NCBI GenBank assembly: GCA_019310385.1
Contig: JAFDEK010000021.1
Location: forward strand, 1-43,239
DNA from: Deltaproteobacteria bacterium
GTDB lineage: Bacteria > Myxococcota_A > UBA9160 > UBA4427
Reading direction: 5' to 3'
Length of the DNA: 43,239 nucleotides
The position numbers and the translations under genes are program-made. Each line of letters opens with the position of its first letter. Position 1 is the stretch's first letter. This document shows positions 7,868 to 15,143 of the stretch, one piece after another. The notes beneath the pieces were generated by a model. That model made no database searches. It worked only from the letters and a program-made list of their open reading frames with translations, and was not told the DNA's origin.

Positions 7868-9475
7868 TCAGCGACGAAGCGCCAGCCAGCCCGCGAAGAG
7901 GCGCTTCAGCGCCGGCGTCAGGCGGGTGCGGTTGTAGGCGTCCCCGACCTGGCGGATCGCTTCGGCCTGGGTGGGGTAGGGGTGGATCACCGAGGCGAGG
8001 GCCGAGAGCCCGACGCCGCCCGCCATGGCAACGCTGACCTCGCTGATCATGTCCCCGGCGTTGCGCGCAACGATGGTGGCGCCGAGGATGCGATCGCTCC
8101 CTTTGCCCACGAGGATCTTCACGAAGCCCTCCTCCTCGCCCTCGGTGATGGCGCGGTCCACGTCGCCGAGCTGCCGCACGAAGGTTTCGACCTCCGTGCC
8201 ACGCTCGGCGGCCTCGTGCTCGTAGAGGCCCACGTGGGCGATTTCCGGCTGGGTGTAGGTGCACCAGGGGATGCTGAGCGCGCTCAGCTTCTTGCGGCCG
8301 AAGGGACCGACGGCGAAGAGGGCGTTCTGGATCACGCTGCGTGCGGCGAAGTCGGCGGCGTGGGTGAACTTGTGGCGCATGCACACGTCGCCGGCGGCGT
8401 AGATTCGTGGGTTCGTCGTGCGCAGGTGGTCGTCCACCTCGACACCGTTTCGATCGAAGGCGACGCCGGCCTCGTCGAGGCCGAGCTCCAACACGTTGGG
8501 CGCGCGCCCGACACCGACGAGGATCGCGTCGACGTCGACCCCTTCCTTCTTCCCGTCTCGCTCCAGGGTGATGCGCTTGCCGTCTCCGTTCACCTCCACT
8601 TCGCTGACCCGGGTGTCGAGGCGCAGGTCGAGCCCGTCCCGCTCGAGGGCGGCGCGCAGCAGCTCCGCGGCCTCGGGGTCTTCGCGGGGCAGGAACTGGG
8701 GCCCCTGTTCGACCAGCATCACCTCGCTCCCGAAGCGACGGAATGCCTGAGAGAGCTCGCAGCCGATGGGTCCGGCGCCGATCACCAGCATCCGCGTCGG
8801 CAGCTCGGTGAGGTCGAAAATGCTCTCGTTGGTGTAGTAGCCCGCCTCGGCGAGGCCGGGGATCGGCGGCACGACCGGGCGCGCTCCCGTGGCGATCACC
8901 GCCCGCTTGAAGCGCAGGGTCCTGTTGTTGGTCTCGCTGTTGGTCTCGCTGTTGGTCTCGTTGTTCGTCTCGCCGGCGCCGATCCCGCCGCCCGCGACCT
9001 CGATGCGGTCGCCGCCGGCGAAGCGCGCCTCGCCGAGGAATACGTCGACGCCGAGCTCGTCGCGAAAACGCTGCACTGAATCGTTGGCGCTGATGCGGCT
9101 GCGGATTTCCCGCATGCGCTCCATCACCCGTGCGAAGTCGACCTGCGGGCTCGCCGCAGCCGCTGGGGCGGCGTGGATCCCCAGCGCAGGGGCGTCGCGT
9201 AGCGCGGCGACCGCGTGGGCGCTGTGCAGGATTGCCTTCGAGGGGACGCAGCCCACGTTGAGGCAATCGCCGCCCATGAGGTGGCGCTCGACCAGCGCGA
9301 CCCGGGCGCCGAGGCCCGCGGCGCCTGCGGCGGTGACGAGGCCGGCGGTGCCCGCCCCGATCACGACCAGGTTGTAGCGTCCCGCCGGCTCGGGGTTGCG
9401 CCAGCCGGCCGGGTGCACGTTGGCGAGCAAGACCTTGTTGTACTCGTCCTGGGGCTGCAGCTCGGGCTGGGTCAC
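7868..9475 (-). CDS. MerA-like FAD pyridine nucleotide-disulfide oxidoreductase
   Basis: A 535-residue flavoprotein of the mercuric reductase / dihydrolipoamide dehydrogenase class. In order: FAD motif GAGTAG (about 40-45), redox-active disulfide GGDCLNVGCVPSK (Cys71, Cys76), NAD motif GAGPIGCE, second FAD motif IYAAGDV and C-terminal HPYPTQAE dimer base. It lacks the N-terminal metal-binding domain and the C-terminal Cys pair of true MerA, so mercury reduction is doubtful. An inserted ETNNETNSETNSETNN stretch (169-184) is encoded by 12-base tandem repeats. The GTG at 9475 overlaps the TVP38 stop (GTGA), showing translational coupling. Association or fusion with TVP38-type proteins is common in this family. 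It may reduce a thiol or metalloid compound in the arsenic pathway; this is inference. Confidence 0.88.
   Translation of the reverse strand: MTQPELQPQDEYNKVLLANVHPAGWRNPEPAGRYNLVVIGAGTAGLVTAAGAAGLGARVALVERHLMGGDCLNVGCVPSKAILHSAHAVAALRDAPALGIHAAPAAAASPQVDFARVMERMREIRSRISANDSVQRFRDELGVDVFLGEARFAGGDRIEVAGGGIGAGETNNETNSETNSETNNRTLRFKRAVIATGARPVVPPIPGLAEAGYYTNESIFDLTELPTRMLVIGAGPIGCELSQAFRRFGSEVMLVEQGPQFLPREDPEAAELLRAALERDGLDLRLDTRVSEVEVNGDGKRITLERDGKKEGVDVDAILVGVGRAPNVLELGLDEAGVAFDRNGVEVDDHLRTTNPRIYAAGDVCMRHKFTHAADFAARSVIQNALFAVGPFGRKKLSALSIPWCTYTQPEIAHVGLYEHEAAERGTEVETFVRQLGDVDRAITEGEEEGFVKILVGKGSDRILGATIVARNAGDMISEVSVAMAGGVGLSALASVIHPYPTQAEAIRQVGDAYNRTRLTPALKRLFAGWLALRR
8927..8974. repeat. Four 12-base tandem repeats inside the MerA-like gene
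   Basis: Four units of GTTGGTCTCGCT (last two with one to three changes) at 8927, 8939, 8951 and 8963. In the minus-strand frame they encode repeats of Glu-Thr-Asn-Ser/Asn. The insertion is in the FAD domain between two beta strands, where family members normally have a short turn. Confidence 0.85.
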
Positions 9476-10317
9476 TGGACGGCGACCTCGGCGAGGGTCC
9501 TGCGCGCGAGGCGCGTTACCAGGGCGGTGACCGCGATGGTGGCGACGAGCCCCAGGCCGAGCACAGCGTAGTAGCCGTCGCCCTTCTCCACGCCGGCTCC
9601 CCCGGCGAGGGCTGCAACGTCGCCGGCAAGCTTGCCGTAATAGACGTAGAGCAGGGTGCCAGGCAACATGCCGAAGGAGGCGATCAGGTAATCCGCGAAG
9701 CGCACTCCGGTGAGGCCCAGCGCGTAGTTGAGCAGGCTGAAGGGAAAGACCGGCGAGAGGCGCAGCAGGAAGGTGATCTTGAGTCCCTCCTCTCCCACCG
9801 CGCGATCTATGGCGGCGAACTTCTCGTTGCGCGCGACGCGCCCTTCGATGGCGCCGCGCATGCCGTGTCGCGCCACGAGGAAGGCCACCCCAGAGCCGAT
9901 GACGGCGGCGACGAAGACATAGAGGGTGCCCTTGGCGATCCCGAAGATCGCGCCGCCGGCGAGGGTGAGGATCGAGCCCGGCACGAAGGCCACCACCCCG
10001 GCGGCGTAGAGGGCGATGAAGGCCAGAGGACCCCAGACGCCGAGTCCCTCGACCCATTCGGCGAGTGCGGGCAGCTGGTCGCCCGCCTTGCGGGCCAGCA
10101 GCAAGAGGCCGGCGGCGAGCAAGAGGCCGGCGGCGATCTTGAGCCACGAGGAGCCGCGCGCGGCGACTCTTTCGCCCGGCTGAAGGCTCTTGTTTTCGCC
10201 CGGCTGAGGGCTCTCATCTCCGCCCGGCTGAGGGCTCTCATCTCCGCCCCGCTGAGGGCTCTCATCTCCGCCCCGCTGAAGGCTCTTGTCGCCCGGCGTG
10301 CCTTCCCCGGCGTTCAT
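9472..10317 (-). CDS. TVP38/TMEM64 (DedA-type, SNARE-associated) membrane protein
   Basis: A 281-residue inner-membrane protein. After a charged 58-residue N-terminal tail, it has about five or six hydrophobic segments (first about 59-76). The family core includes FVPGSILTLAGGAIFG and the signature RLSPVFPFSLLNYALGL. TVP38/DedA proteins are linked to lipid scrambling or small-solute transport; the role beside metalloid enzymes is unproven. The ATG at 10317 overlaps the arsS stop (ATGA), and its own stop overlaps the next GTG, so three genes are translationally coupled. The N-terminal tail carries an eight-residue repeat (GGDESPQP) encoded by 24-base tandem repeats, unusual for the family. Confidence 0.88.
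   Translation of the reverse strand: MNAGEGTPGDKSLQRGGDESPQRGGDESPQPGGDESPQPGENKSLQPGERVAARGSSWLKIAAGLLLAAGLLLLARKAGDQLPALAEWVEGLGVWGPLAFIALYAAGVVAFVPGSILTLAGGAIFGIAKGTLYVFVAAVIGSGVAFLVARHGMRGAIEGRVARNEKFAAIDRAVGEEGLKITFLLRLSPVFPFSLLNYALGLTGVRFADYLIASFGMLPGTLLYVYYGKLAGDVAALAGGAGVEKGDGYYAVLGLGLVATIAVTALVTRLARRTLAEVAVQ
10180..10296. repeat. 24-base tandem repeats (about five units) in the TVP38 N-terminal tail
   Basis: Units begin CTGAGGGCTCTC or CTGAAGGCTCTT at 10180, 10204, 10228, 10252 and 10276 (the last is truncated to 21 bases). The units at 10228 and 10252 are identical over all 24 bases, indicating recent duplication. They are in frame and give the acidic repeat GGDESPQP at about residues 10-49. 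Confidence 0.9.
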
Positions 10318-11354
10318 CGGGCGTCTCCGGCGAGGCTTCCCGCGCAGCTCGAGCCCGCGCCCGCGGTACAGCCGAAGCAGTGGCTGGCGGTCTCGACGGG
10401 CTCTCCCTCGAAGCCCGTCAGGTCGTCCACGTCCCAGATCGTTCGCGGCCGGCCCGCCAGCGGGATCTCGAGCTGCTGGTTGAAGTCGCAGTCGAAGAGG
10501 CGGCCGTCGTAGCCCACCGATACCAGCTCGCGGCACATGAGGGCCGGGAGGGTCTGCGGGTTGAAGTGGTCGACCAGCAGCGACATGTAGGCCTCGTACT
10601 CACCGTCGCGGCGCAGGTCGTGGGCGAAGCGCTTGATCGGCATGTTGGCGAGGGTGAAGAGGCGGTCGAAGACGATGCCGAAGTCCGCACGCAGCCGGTC
10701 GCGGTAGTCCGCCTCGAGGGCGGCCTGGTCGGGGGGGAGGAATGCGCCGACCGGGTTGTAGACGAGGTGAAGCTCGAGGCCCGTGCCCGGAGCCGCGTAG
10801 CCGAGGGCGTTGAGGCGGCGCAGGGCCTCGATGCTGAGGCCGAAGACGCCGCGTCCGCGTTGCTTCTCCACGTTGTCCGCCGTGTAGCAGGGCAGGGAGG
10901 CGACGATCTCCACGCCCTTGCGTGCCAGGAACTCCGGCGTGTCTTCCTGGCCCGGCTCGAAGAAGACGGTGAGGTTGCAGCGGTTCATCACCCTGCGTCC
11001 CAGGGCGCGGGCGCCCTCGACCAGGAAGCGGAAGTGCGGATTGAGCTCCGGGGCGCCGCCGGTGAGGTCGAGGAGCTCGATACCCGGGCTCGCGCTCAGC
11101 AGCGCGAGGATGCGCTCGGCCCCCCGCCGATCCATGGCCTCCTGCCGCTTGGGACCGGACTCCACGTGGCAGTGATGGCAGGCGAGGTTGCAGCGCTTGC
11201 CGATGTTGAGCTGCAGGGTCGTCGGGGCGCCGCGGCGCAGCTGCCGATGTCCCGTCGGAGCCAGCTTCTCGAGGTGGCGCGCGAAATCGGGCAGGGGCGC
11301 GCCGGCGCTGCTCCGCTGCTCCGGATCGTCTGCGATGTCGAGAGGCTGGGCCAT
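10314..11354 (-). CDS. arsS: Arsenosugar biosynthesis radical SAM protein ArsS
   Basis: A 346-residue radical SAM enzyme of the radical SAM/Cys-rich family. The [4Fe-4S] motif is CNLACHHC (Cys55, Cys59, Cys62). The family stretches LPCYTADNVEKQRG and CRELVSVGYDGRLFDCDFNQ follow, and the C-terminus is the Cys-rich CFGCTAGAGSSC (Cys326, Cys329, Cys337). Some relatives carry selenocysteine near this C-terminal motif; here the codon is a normal Cys. Characterised ArsS enzymes join the deoxyadenosyl group of SAM to a methylated arsenical, the committed step to arsenosugars. The ATG at 11354, with GGAGAG about 12 bases upstream, is preferred; a longer frame to 11918 runs inside the PiT gene. It overlaps the TVP38 start by 4 bases, and the nearby arsM fits the pathway. 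Confidence 0.9.
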   Translation of the reverse strand: MAQPLDIADDPEQRSSAGAPLPDFARHLEKLAPTGHRQLRRGAPTTLQLNIGKRCNLACHHCHVESGPKRQEAMDRRGAERILALLSASPGIELLDLTGGAPELNPHFRFLVEGARALGRRVMNRCNLTVFFEPGQEDTPEFLARKGVEIVASLPCYTADNVEKQRGRGVFGLSIEALRRLNALGYAAPGTGLELHLVYNPVGAFLPPDQAALEADYRDRLRADFGIVFDRLFTLANMPIKRFAHDLRRDGEYEAYMSLLVDHFNPQTLPALMCRELVSVGYDGRLFDCDFNQQLEIPLAGRPRTIWDVDDLTGFEGEPVETASHCFGCTAGAGSSCAGSLAGDAR

Positions 11355-11425
11355 GGTGCTCGAAGCTCTCCGTGTCGGGTCGCTCGCTGGGGCGACCGCT
11401 CCCGGAATTCTCCCCGGGGTCCGTT

Positions 11426-12583
11426 CTAGGACTGTAGCCACATGACCACCGCGCTCAGGGCGGCTGCGAGGGGCAGGGTCAGCAGCCAGGCGCCGAGCAC
11501 CTGCAAGGTGGTGCGCCGCTGCAGGGTGCCCGCCGAGGCGCCGATTCCCGCGATGGCCCCCGTCGAGACGTGGGTGGTCGAGACGGGAATGCCCAGGCGC
11601 GAGGCCACGATGACGAGGAAGGAGGTGGCGAGATTGCCGCCCAGCCCCTGCTCGGGCGTCATGGGCGTGATCTTCTTCGCCATGGTCTCGCCCACCCGTC
11701 GTGCGGCCACCAGTCCACCGAGCGCCATGGCGGTGCCCACCGCAAGGGCGCCCGTAGAAGGCGTCGCGATGGCGGCGCCCGCCAGCAGACCGACGATCTT
11801 CGGGGTGTCGTTGAGCCCCCGGGCGAAGCCGACCCCGCCGCCGCTGATCAGGTGACCCCAGCGAACCGCGGCGTTGATCTCGATTCCCGCCAGGCGACCG
11901 CCGTTGCGCTCGCGGCACTCGGAGCTGTGGCCGACCGTGAGAGAAGCGCCGACCGCTTCCAGTGGATCGGCAAGGTCGGCCCGCACACGAAGCATGCCCG
12001 GCTGTGCGCCGGGGGCGCCGTCCGCGGCGGGCACGGGTAGGGCGGCGAGTCTTGCCGAAGGCTCGAGACAGATGCAGGAGTCACCCGACACGTTTGCGTG
12101 ACGAGCGGCCCGTTGGCCGCCGCTGAGGAGAGTGCGCGCCAGCAGCAGCGCCAGGAGCGGGCTGGCCAGCAAGGGCAGGGCGAATCCCCTGCCCAGGGCG
12201 CCGGCGTTCAGCTCCGGTCCGGCGGCGACCCAGCCGGCGCCGAAGAGCCCGCCGAGCAGGGCATGGGTGGTGGAGATGGGTGCGCCCAGCGCGGTTGCGA
12301 GCAGCACGGTGAGCCCCGCGCCCAGACCCACGGCACACAGGAGCTCCGGCGTGAGGAGGGCATCGGGGACCAGACCCTTGGCGGAGAAGGCCTTTACGAG
12401 GGCGGTCGCGAGAAAGACCGAGGCCAGGGAGCCCAGGGCCGTGGAGCCGGTGGCCAGCGCCAGGGCGCCGCGGTACGAGAGGACGCCGCTTCCGTAGAGC
12501 GTGGCGACGCCTTTCATGTTGTCGTTGGCGCCGTTCACGAAGGCGAGCAGCAGCGCGGACGCGATGAGAAGCTCGCTGGTCAA
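11426..12583 (-). CDS. PiT-family inorganic phosphate (arsenate?) permease
   Basis: A 385-residue PiT transporter with the two duplicated signature regions: VNGANDNMKG near residues 16-25 and RGLNDTPK at 255-262, each followed by an STTH motif (ISTTHALLG, VSTTHVSTG). About ten membrane helices are expected. The central cytoplasmic loop (about 152-247) contains Cys170, Cys172 and Cys223. Translation starts at a TTG (12583) that overlaps the arsM stop as TTGA. The last arsM codons also provide GGAGG six bases upstream, so start and ribosome site are both embedded in arsM. PiT proteins take up phosphate and, by mimicry, arsenate. In this operon an arsenate-supply role is plausible but unproven. 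Confidence 0.87.
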   Translation of the reverse strand: MTSELLIASALLLAFVNGANDNMKGVATLYGSGVLSYRGALALATGSTALGSLASVFLATALVKAFSAKGLVPDALLTPELLCAVGLGAGLTVLLATALGAPISTTHALLGGLFGAGWVAAGPELNAGALGRGFALPLLASPLLALLLARTLLSGGQRAARHANVSGDSCICLEPSARLAALPVPAADGAPGAQPGMLRVRADLADPLEAVGASLTVGHSSECRERNGGRLAGIEINAAVRWGHLISGGGVGFARGLNDTPKIVGLLAGAAIATPSTGALAVGTAMALGGLVAARRVGETMAKKITPMTPEQGLGGNLATSFLVIVASRLGIPVSTTHVSTGAIAGIGASAGTLQRRTTLQVLGAWLLTLPLAAALSAVVMWLQS

Positions 12584-13743
12584 CAGCAGCCTCCGCCGTC
12601 TGTGGGCTTGTGTGAGGCCTTGTACTTCGCGCCCTTGCTCTCGCGCGGATGGCGGGTCTCGCTGCGGGAGCAGTCGAAGGATGCGCGTTCGTCTTCGGGC
12701 ACGGGGAGCCTCGGCTCGATGCCGATCAGGTCCCCGGCGTAGGGCTTGCTGGTCAAGATCCCGAAGGTCTTGGCGCACACGGCGCTGCGCTCGCCGCGCA
12801 CGAGCACGTGGCCGTCGTCGTCCTCGACGCGCTTCCAGGGGCCCCGGTAGATCACCGCCTGGTTGGCCTCGAGGCAGGGCCCCTCCTTCCCCTTCTTGGC
12901 CGTGATGGTCACCGAGCGGAACTCGATGCCCTCCACCACCGCGAAGGGCTCCGCCTCCCACTTGTCGATCGCGATGCCGTAGAAGCCGGCCGTCTCGAGG
13001 AGCTCGAGGATCTGCTTCTCGTGGAAGGCGCCCGAGATGCAGCCGCTCCAGAGCTCGGGGTCCGCCTTGAGCTCGGCGGGGACCTCCTCGTCGCTCACGA
13101 TGTCCGAGATGGCGATCCGCCCCCCCCGCTTCAGGACCCGGAAGATCTCGTGAACGAGCCGGGTCTTCTCCTCCTCGTGGACGAGGTTGAGGACGCAGTT
13201 GGAAACCACGATGTCCACCGAGGCGTCCGGGATCATGGGCTGCTCGCGGCGCAGTCGGTGCTTCTCCTCATCGAGTGCGGCCAGCGCGTCGACGCCGCTC
13301 ACCGGGTTTTCGTGCAGCCAGGCGTCGAGCCGGTCGGCGTCGAGGGAGAGGTCCTGGATACGGCCGCGACGGAATTCGACATTTGCATAGCCGATTCTCT
13401 CGGCGACGACCGGCGCCGATCTCCGGGCCAGGTCGAGCATCTCTCGATTCATGTCGACGCCGATGACGTATCCCTTGGGCCCGACGACCTGGGAAGCGAT
13501 GAAGCAGATCTTGCCCCCGCCGCTGCCGAGGTCGAGAACCGTGTCGCCCTCGCCGACGTAGCGGGAGGGGTCGCCGCAGCCGTAGTCGCGCTCGAGCACC
13601 TCCTGGGGCAAGGCCTCGAGATGCTCTCGGTCGTAGTCCACCGGGCAGCAGAGGGCCGCCTCGCGCTCCTGGGCCGCTGCGCTGTAGCGCTGGCGCACTG
13701 CCTCGTCGCTGCCCGTGCCGGGTGATTGGTCGATGATCTTCAT
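12580..13743 (-). CDS. arsM: Arsenite S-adenosylmethionine methyltransferase ArsM (extended form)
   Basis: A 387-residue methyltransferase. The SAM motif VLDLGSGGGKICF is at about 69-81. As(III)-binding cysteines are present in the expected contexts: Cys32/33 (LCCPVDY), Cys56 (YGCGDP), Cys183 (SNCVLNL) and Cys235 (SGCISGAF). Beyond the methyltransferase domain, a roughly 105-residue extension (from about 282) contains YRGPWKRVEDDDGH, Cys290, Cys323 and Cys358, and ends GGGCC (Cys386, Cys387). Extended ArsM proteins of this type occur with ArsS. It converts arsenite to methylated arsenicals in the cytoplasm. It heads the minus-strand operon; AGGAG lies 11 bases before the ATG. It diverges from an SDR across 418 bases. 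Confidence 0.93.
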   Translation of the reverse strand: MKIIDQSPGTGSDEAVRQRYSAAAQEREAALCCPVDYDREHLEALPQEVLERDYGCGDPSRYVGEGDTVLDLGSGGGKICFIASQVVGPKGYVIGVDMNREMLDLARRSAPVVAERIGYANVEFRRGRIQDLSLDADRLDAWLHENPVSGVDALAALDEEKHRLRREQPMIPDASVDIVVSNCVLNLVHEEEKTRLVHEIFRVLKRGGRIAISDIVSDEEVPAELKADPELWSGCISGAFHEKQILELLETAGFYGIAIDKWEAEPFAVVEGIEFRSVTITAKKGKEGPCLEANQAVIYRGPWKRVEDDDGHVLVRGERSAVCAKTFGILTSKPYAGDLIGIEPRLPVPEDERASFDCSRSETRHPRESKGAKYKASHKPTDGGGCC

Positions 13744-13942
13744 GTCTGCCGCATCTCCTGCGTTCGAGGGGCCAGCCCGCGTGATCGTCCTCGTGGTCGA
13801 TTTCTACGCGGCCCCGTCTACCCCGGTTACGCTATCAGCTGTGCATGGGGCTGGGTGGCCCGCGTGGGAGGGATTGACCCGGGGTCAGGGTGCAGGAGTA
13901 CAACCCTGGCGGAAAGGCCTCGCATACCCTGGGGGCTGGACT

Positions 13943-13968
13943 GCGAAGCGAATACGCTTCGCTAGAAT
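13943..13968 (+). promoter_or_regulatory. Palindrome abutting a TAGAAT -10-like box
   Basis: A perfect 8-base palindrome with a 4-base AATA loop is followed directly by TAGAAT (13963-13968), one base from TATAAT-like consensus positions. If TAGAAT is a -10 box, the palindrome would sit in the spacer, the classic place for a MerR-type operator. No good -35 is visible, so the promoter call is weak; the palindrome is certain. Confidence 0.35.
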
Positions 13969-14087
13969 CGAGCCCTGTGTGCCGCCGAGGGCGCGGCGCC
14001 TCCCGGCCCCAGCGGATCCTCGCGATCGCATCGGGCTTCGCTCCCTTCGCTGGCCGAAGGGCCGGTGAGCCGGCGGCGCGGATCATT

Positions 14088-14131
14088 GAATCATCAACAT
14101 CGATTCATCAACTATCGAATCATCAATCACC
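14088..14131. repeat. Three 14-15-base tandem repeats before the SDR start
   Basis: Units beginning GAATCATCAA, GATTCATCAA and GAATCATCAA start at 14088, 14102 and 14117. They lie 30-75 bases upstream of the SDR ATG at 14162, in the presumed 5' leader. The block is AT-rich against a GC-rich background. Confidence 0.8.
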
Positions 14132-14161
14132 GAACCAACGACCGAGAAGGACGACGAATCC

Positions 14162-15064
14162 ATGAGCGAGATCAGTTTCCAAGACAGGGTAGCGATCATC
14201 ACCGGAGCCGGCGGGGGCCTGGGCAAGACCTACGCGCTCGAGTTCGCCCGGCGCGGCGCCAGCGTGGTGGTGAATGACCTGGGCGGCTCGGCCGACGGCA
14301 CGGGCGCCTCGAAGGCGGCCGACGAGGTCGTGAAGGAGATCAGCGAGGCCGGCGGCAAGGCAGTGGCAAACTACGACTCGGTCGCGACGCCCGAGGGCGG
14401 CGCCGCCATCGTGCAGACCGCCGTCGACAACTTCGGCAAGGTCGACGTGGTGATCAACAACGCCGGCATCCTGCGCGACAAGACCTTCGCGAAGCTGGCG
14501 CCTGCGGATCTCGAGATCGTCCTGGACGTCCATCTCAAGGGCGCCTTCTTCGTCTCCCAGCCCGCCTTCGCGATCATGAAGGAGCAGGGCTACGGCCGCT
14601 TTGTCTTCACGGCTTCCGGCGCGGGGATCTTCGGCAACTTCGGCCAGAGCAATTACGGCGCCGCCAAGATGGGATTGGTGGGTCTCTCCAACGTGCTCTC
14701 GGTGGAGGGCGCCAAGTACAACATCAAGTGCAACACCATCGCGCCCATCGCCCGCACCCGCCTCACCGAGAGCCTGCTCGGGCCCATGGCGGACAACCTC
14801 CATCCCGAGTGCGTGACGCCTCTCGTGACCTATCTGGCATCCGAGGCCTGCGAAACCACCCACGACATCTTCGACGTGGGTGGTGGCCGCTACGCGCGCA
14901 TCTTCATCGGCATGGCGCCCGGCAAGGCTTACGGGAAGGGTGCCAGGCCCAGCGCCGAGCAGATCCAGGCCGACTTCGCGGAGATCCTCAACCCCGAGGG
15001 CTATACGATTCCGTTGAGCATCGGCGACGAGATGAAGGCGACCCTCGAGGCATTCAAGGACTGA
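14162..15064 (+). CDS. SDR 3-hydroxyacyl-CoA dehydrogenase, MFE-2 (HSD17B4) type
   Basis: A 300-residue SDR closely matching the dehydrogenase domain of type-2 peroxisomal multifunctional enzymes. The cofactor motif TGAGGGLG is at 14-21. VVVNDLGG (about 36-42) and NNAGILRDK (99-107) are hallmark MFE-2 sequences. The catalytic residues are Ser152, Tyr165 and Lys169 (YGAAK). It oxidises (3R)-hydroxyacyl-CoA to 3-ketoacyl-CoA in beta-oxidation of fatty, branched or sterol side-chain acyl-CoA. GAGAAGGA lies about 11 bases before the ATG. The MaoC hydratase, 79 bases downstream, supplies the partner activity, so the pair is a split MFE-2. Confidence 0.92.
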   Translation: MSEISFQDRVAIITGAGGGLGKTYALEFARRGASVVVNDLGGSADGTGASKAADEVVKEISEAGGKAVANYDSVATPEGGAAIVQTAVDNFGKVDVVINNAGILRDKTFAKLAPADLEIVLDVHLKGAFFVSQPAFAIMKEQGYGRFVFTASGAGIFGNFGQSNYGAAKMGLVGLSNVLSVEGAKYNIKCNTIAPIARTRLTESLLGPMADNLHPECVTPLVTYLASEACETTHDIFDVGGGRYARIFIGMAPGKAYGKGARPSAEQIQADFAEILNPEGYTIPLSIGDEMKATLEAFKD

Positions 15065-15143
15065 TCGATCCGTCCGCGCGAAGCCGCAGGGGCGGGCCCG
15101 ACGGGTCCGCCCCGCACCCCCTATCGAAGTCAAGGAGAAAGCC

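Larger units (their letters stand above)
13744..14161. other. Divergent intergenic region with several palindromes
   Basis: 418 bases without a credible gene, holding the arsM promoter (minus) and the SDR promoter (plus). It contains four inverted repeats: TGACCC-G-GGGTCA (13875-13887), CAGGGT-N11-ACCCTG (13886-13908), GCGAAGCG-AATA-CGCTTCGC (13943-13962) and CCCTTCG-N5-CGAAGGG (14043-14061). A run of 14-15-base repeats lies just before the SDR start. The density of palindromes is higher than in other gaps of this window. Confidence 0.6.

Noticed and set aside
7868-9475. True mercuric reductase (merA) within a mer operon
   Set aside because: The N-terminal heavy-metal domain and the C-terminal Cys pair are absent, and there are no other mer genes.
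7868-10147. A single 759-residue fusion of a TVP38 segment and the MerA-like enzyme
   Set aside because: The upstream part of that frame is Arg-rich and out of frame with the TVP38 gene. The GTGA overlap at 9472-9475 shows two separate genes.
10314-10360. A selenocysteine codon in the ArsS C-terminal motif
   Set aside because: The codon at the relevant Cys337 position is TGC, and the stop TGA is beyond the motif; there is no SECIS-like element visible.
10314-11918. A longer ArsS with an extra 188-residue N-terminus
   Set aside because: The extension overlaps the PiT gene out of frame and is Arg/Gly-rich; family similarity begins after the ATG at 11354.
13744-14161. A structured small RNA gene
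   Set aside because: The palindromes could fold, but no clear promoter-terminator pair defines a transcript; regulatory sites explain them as well.
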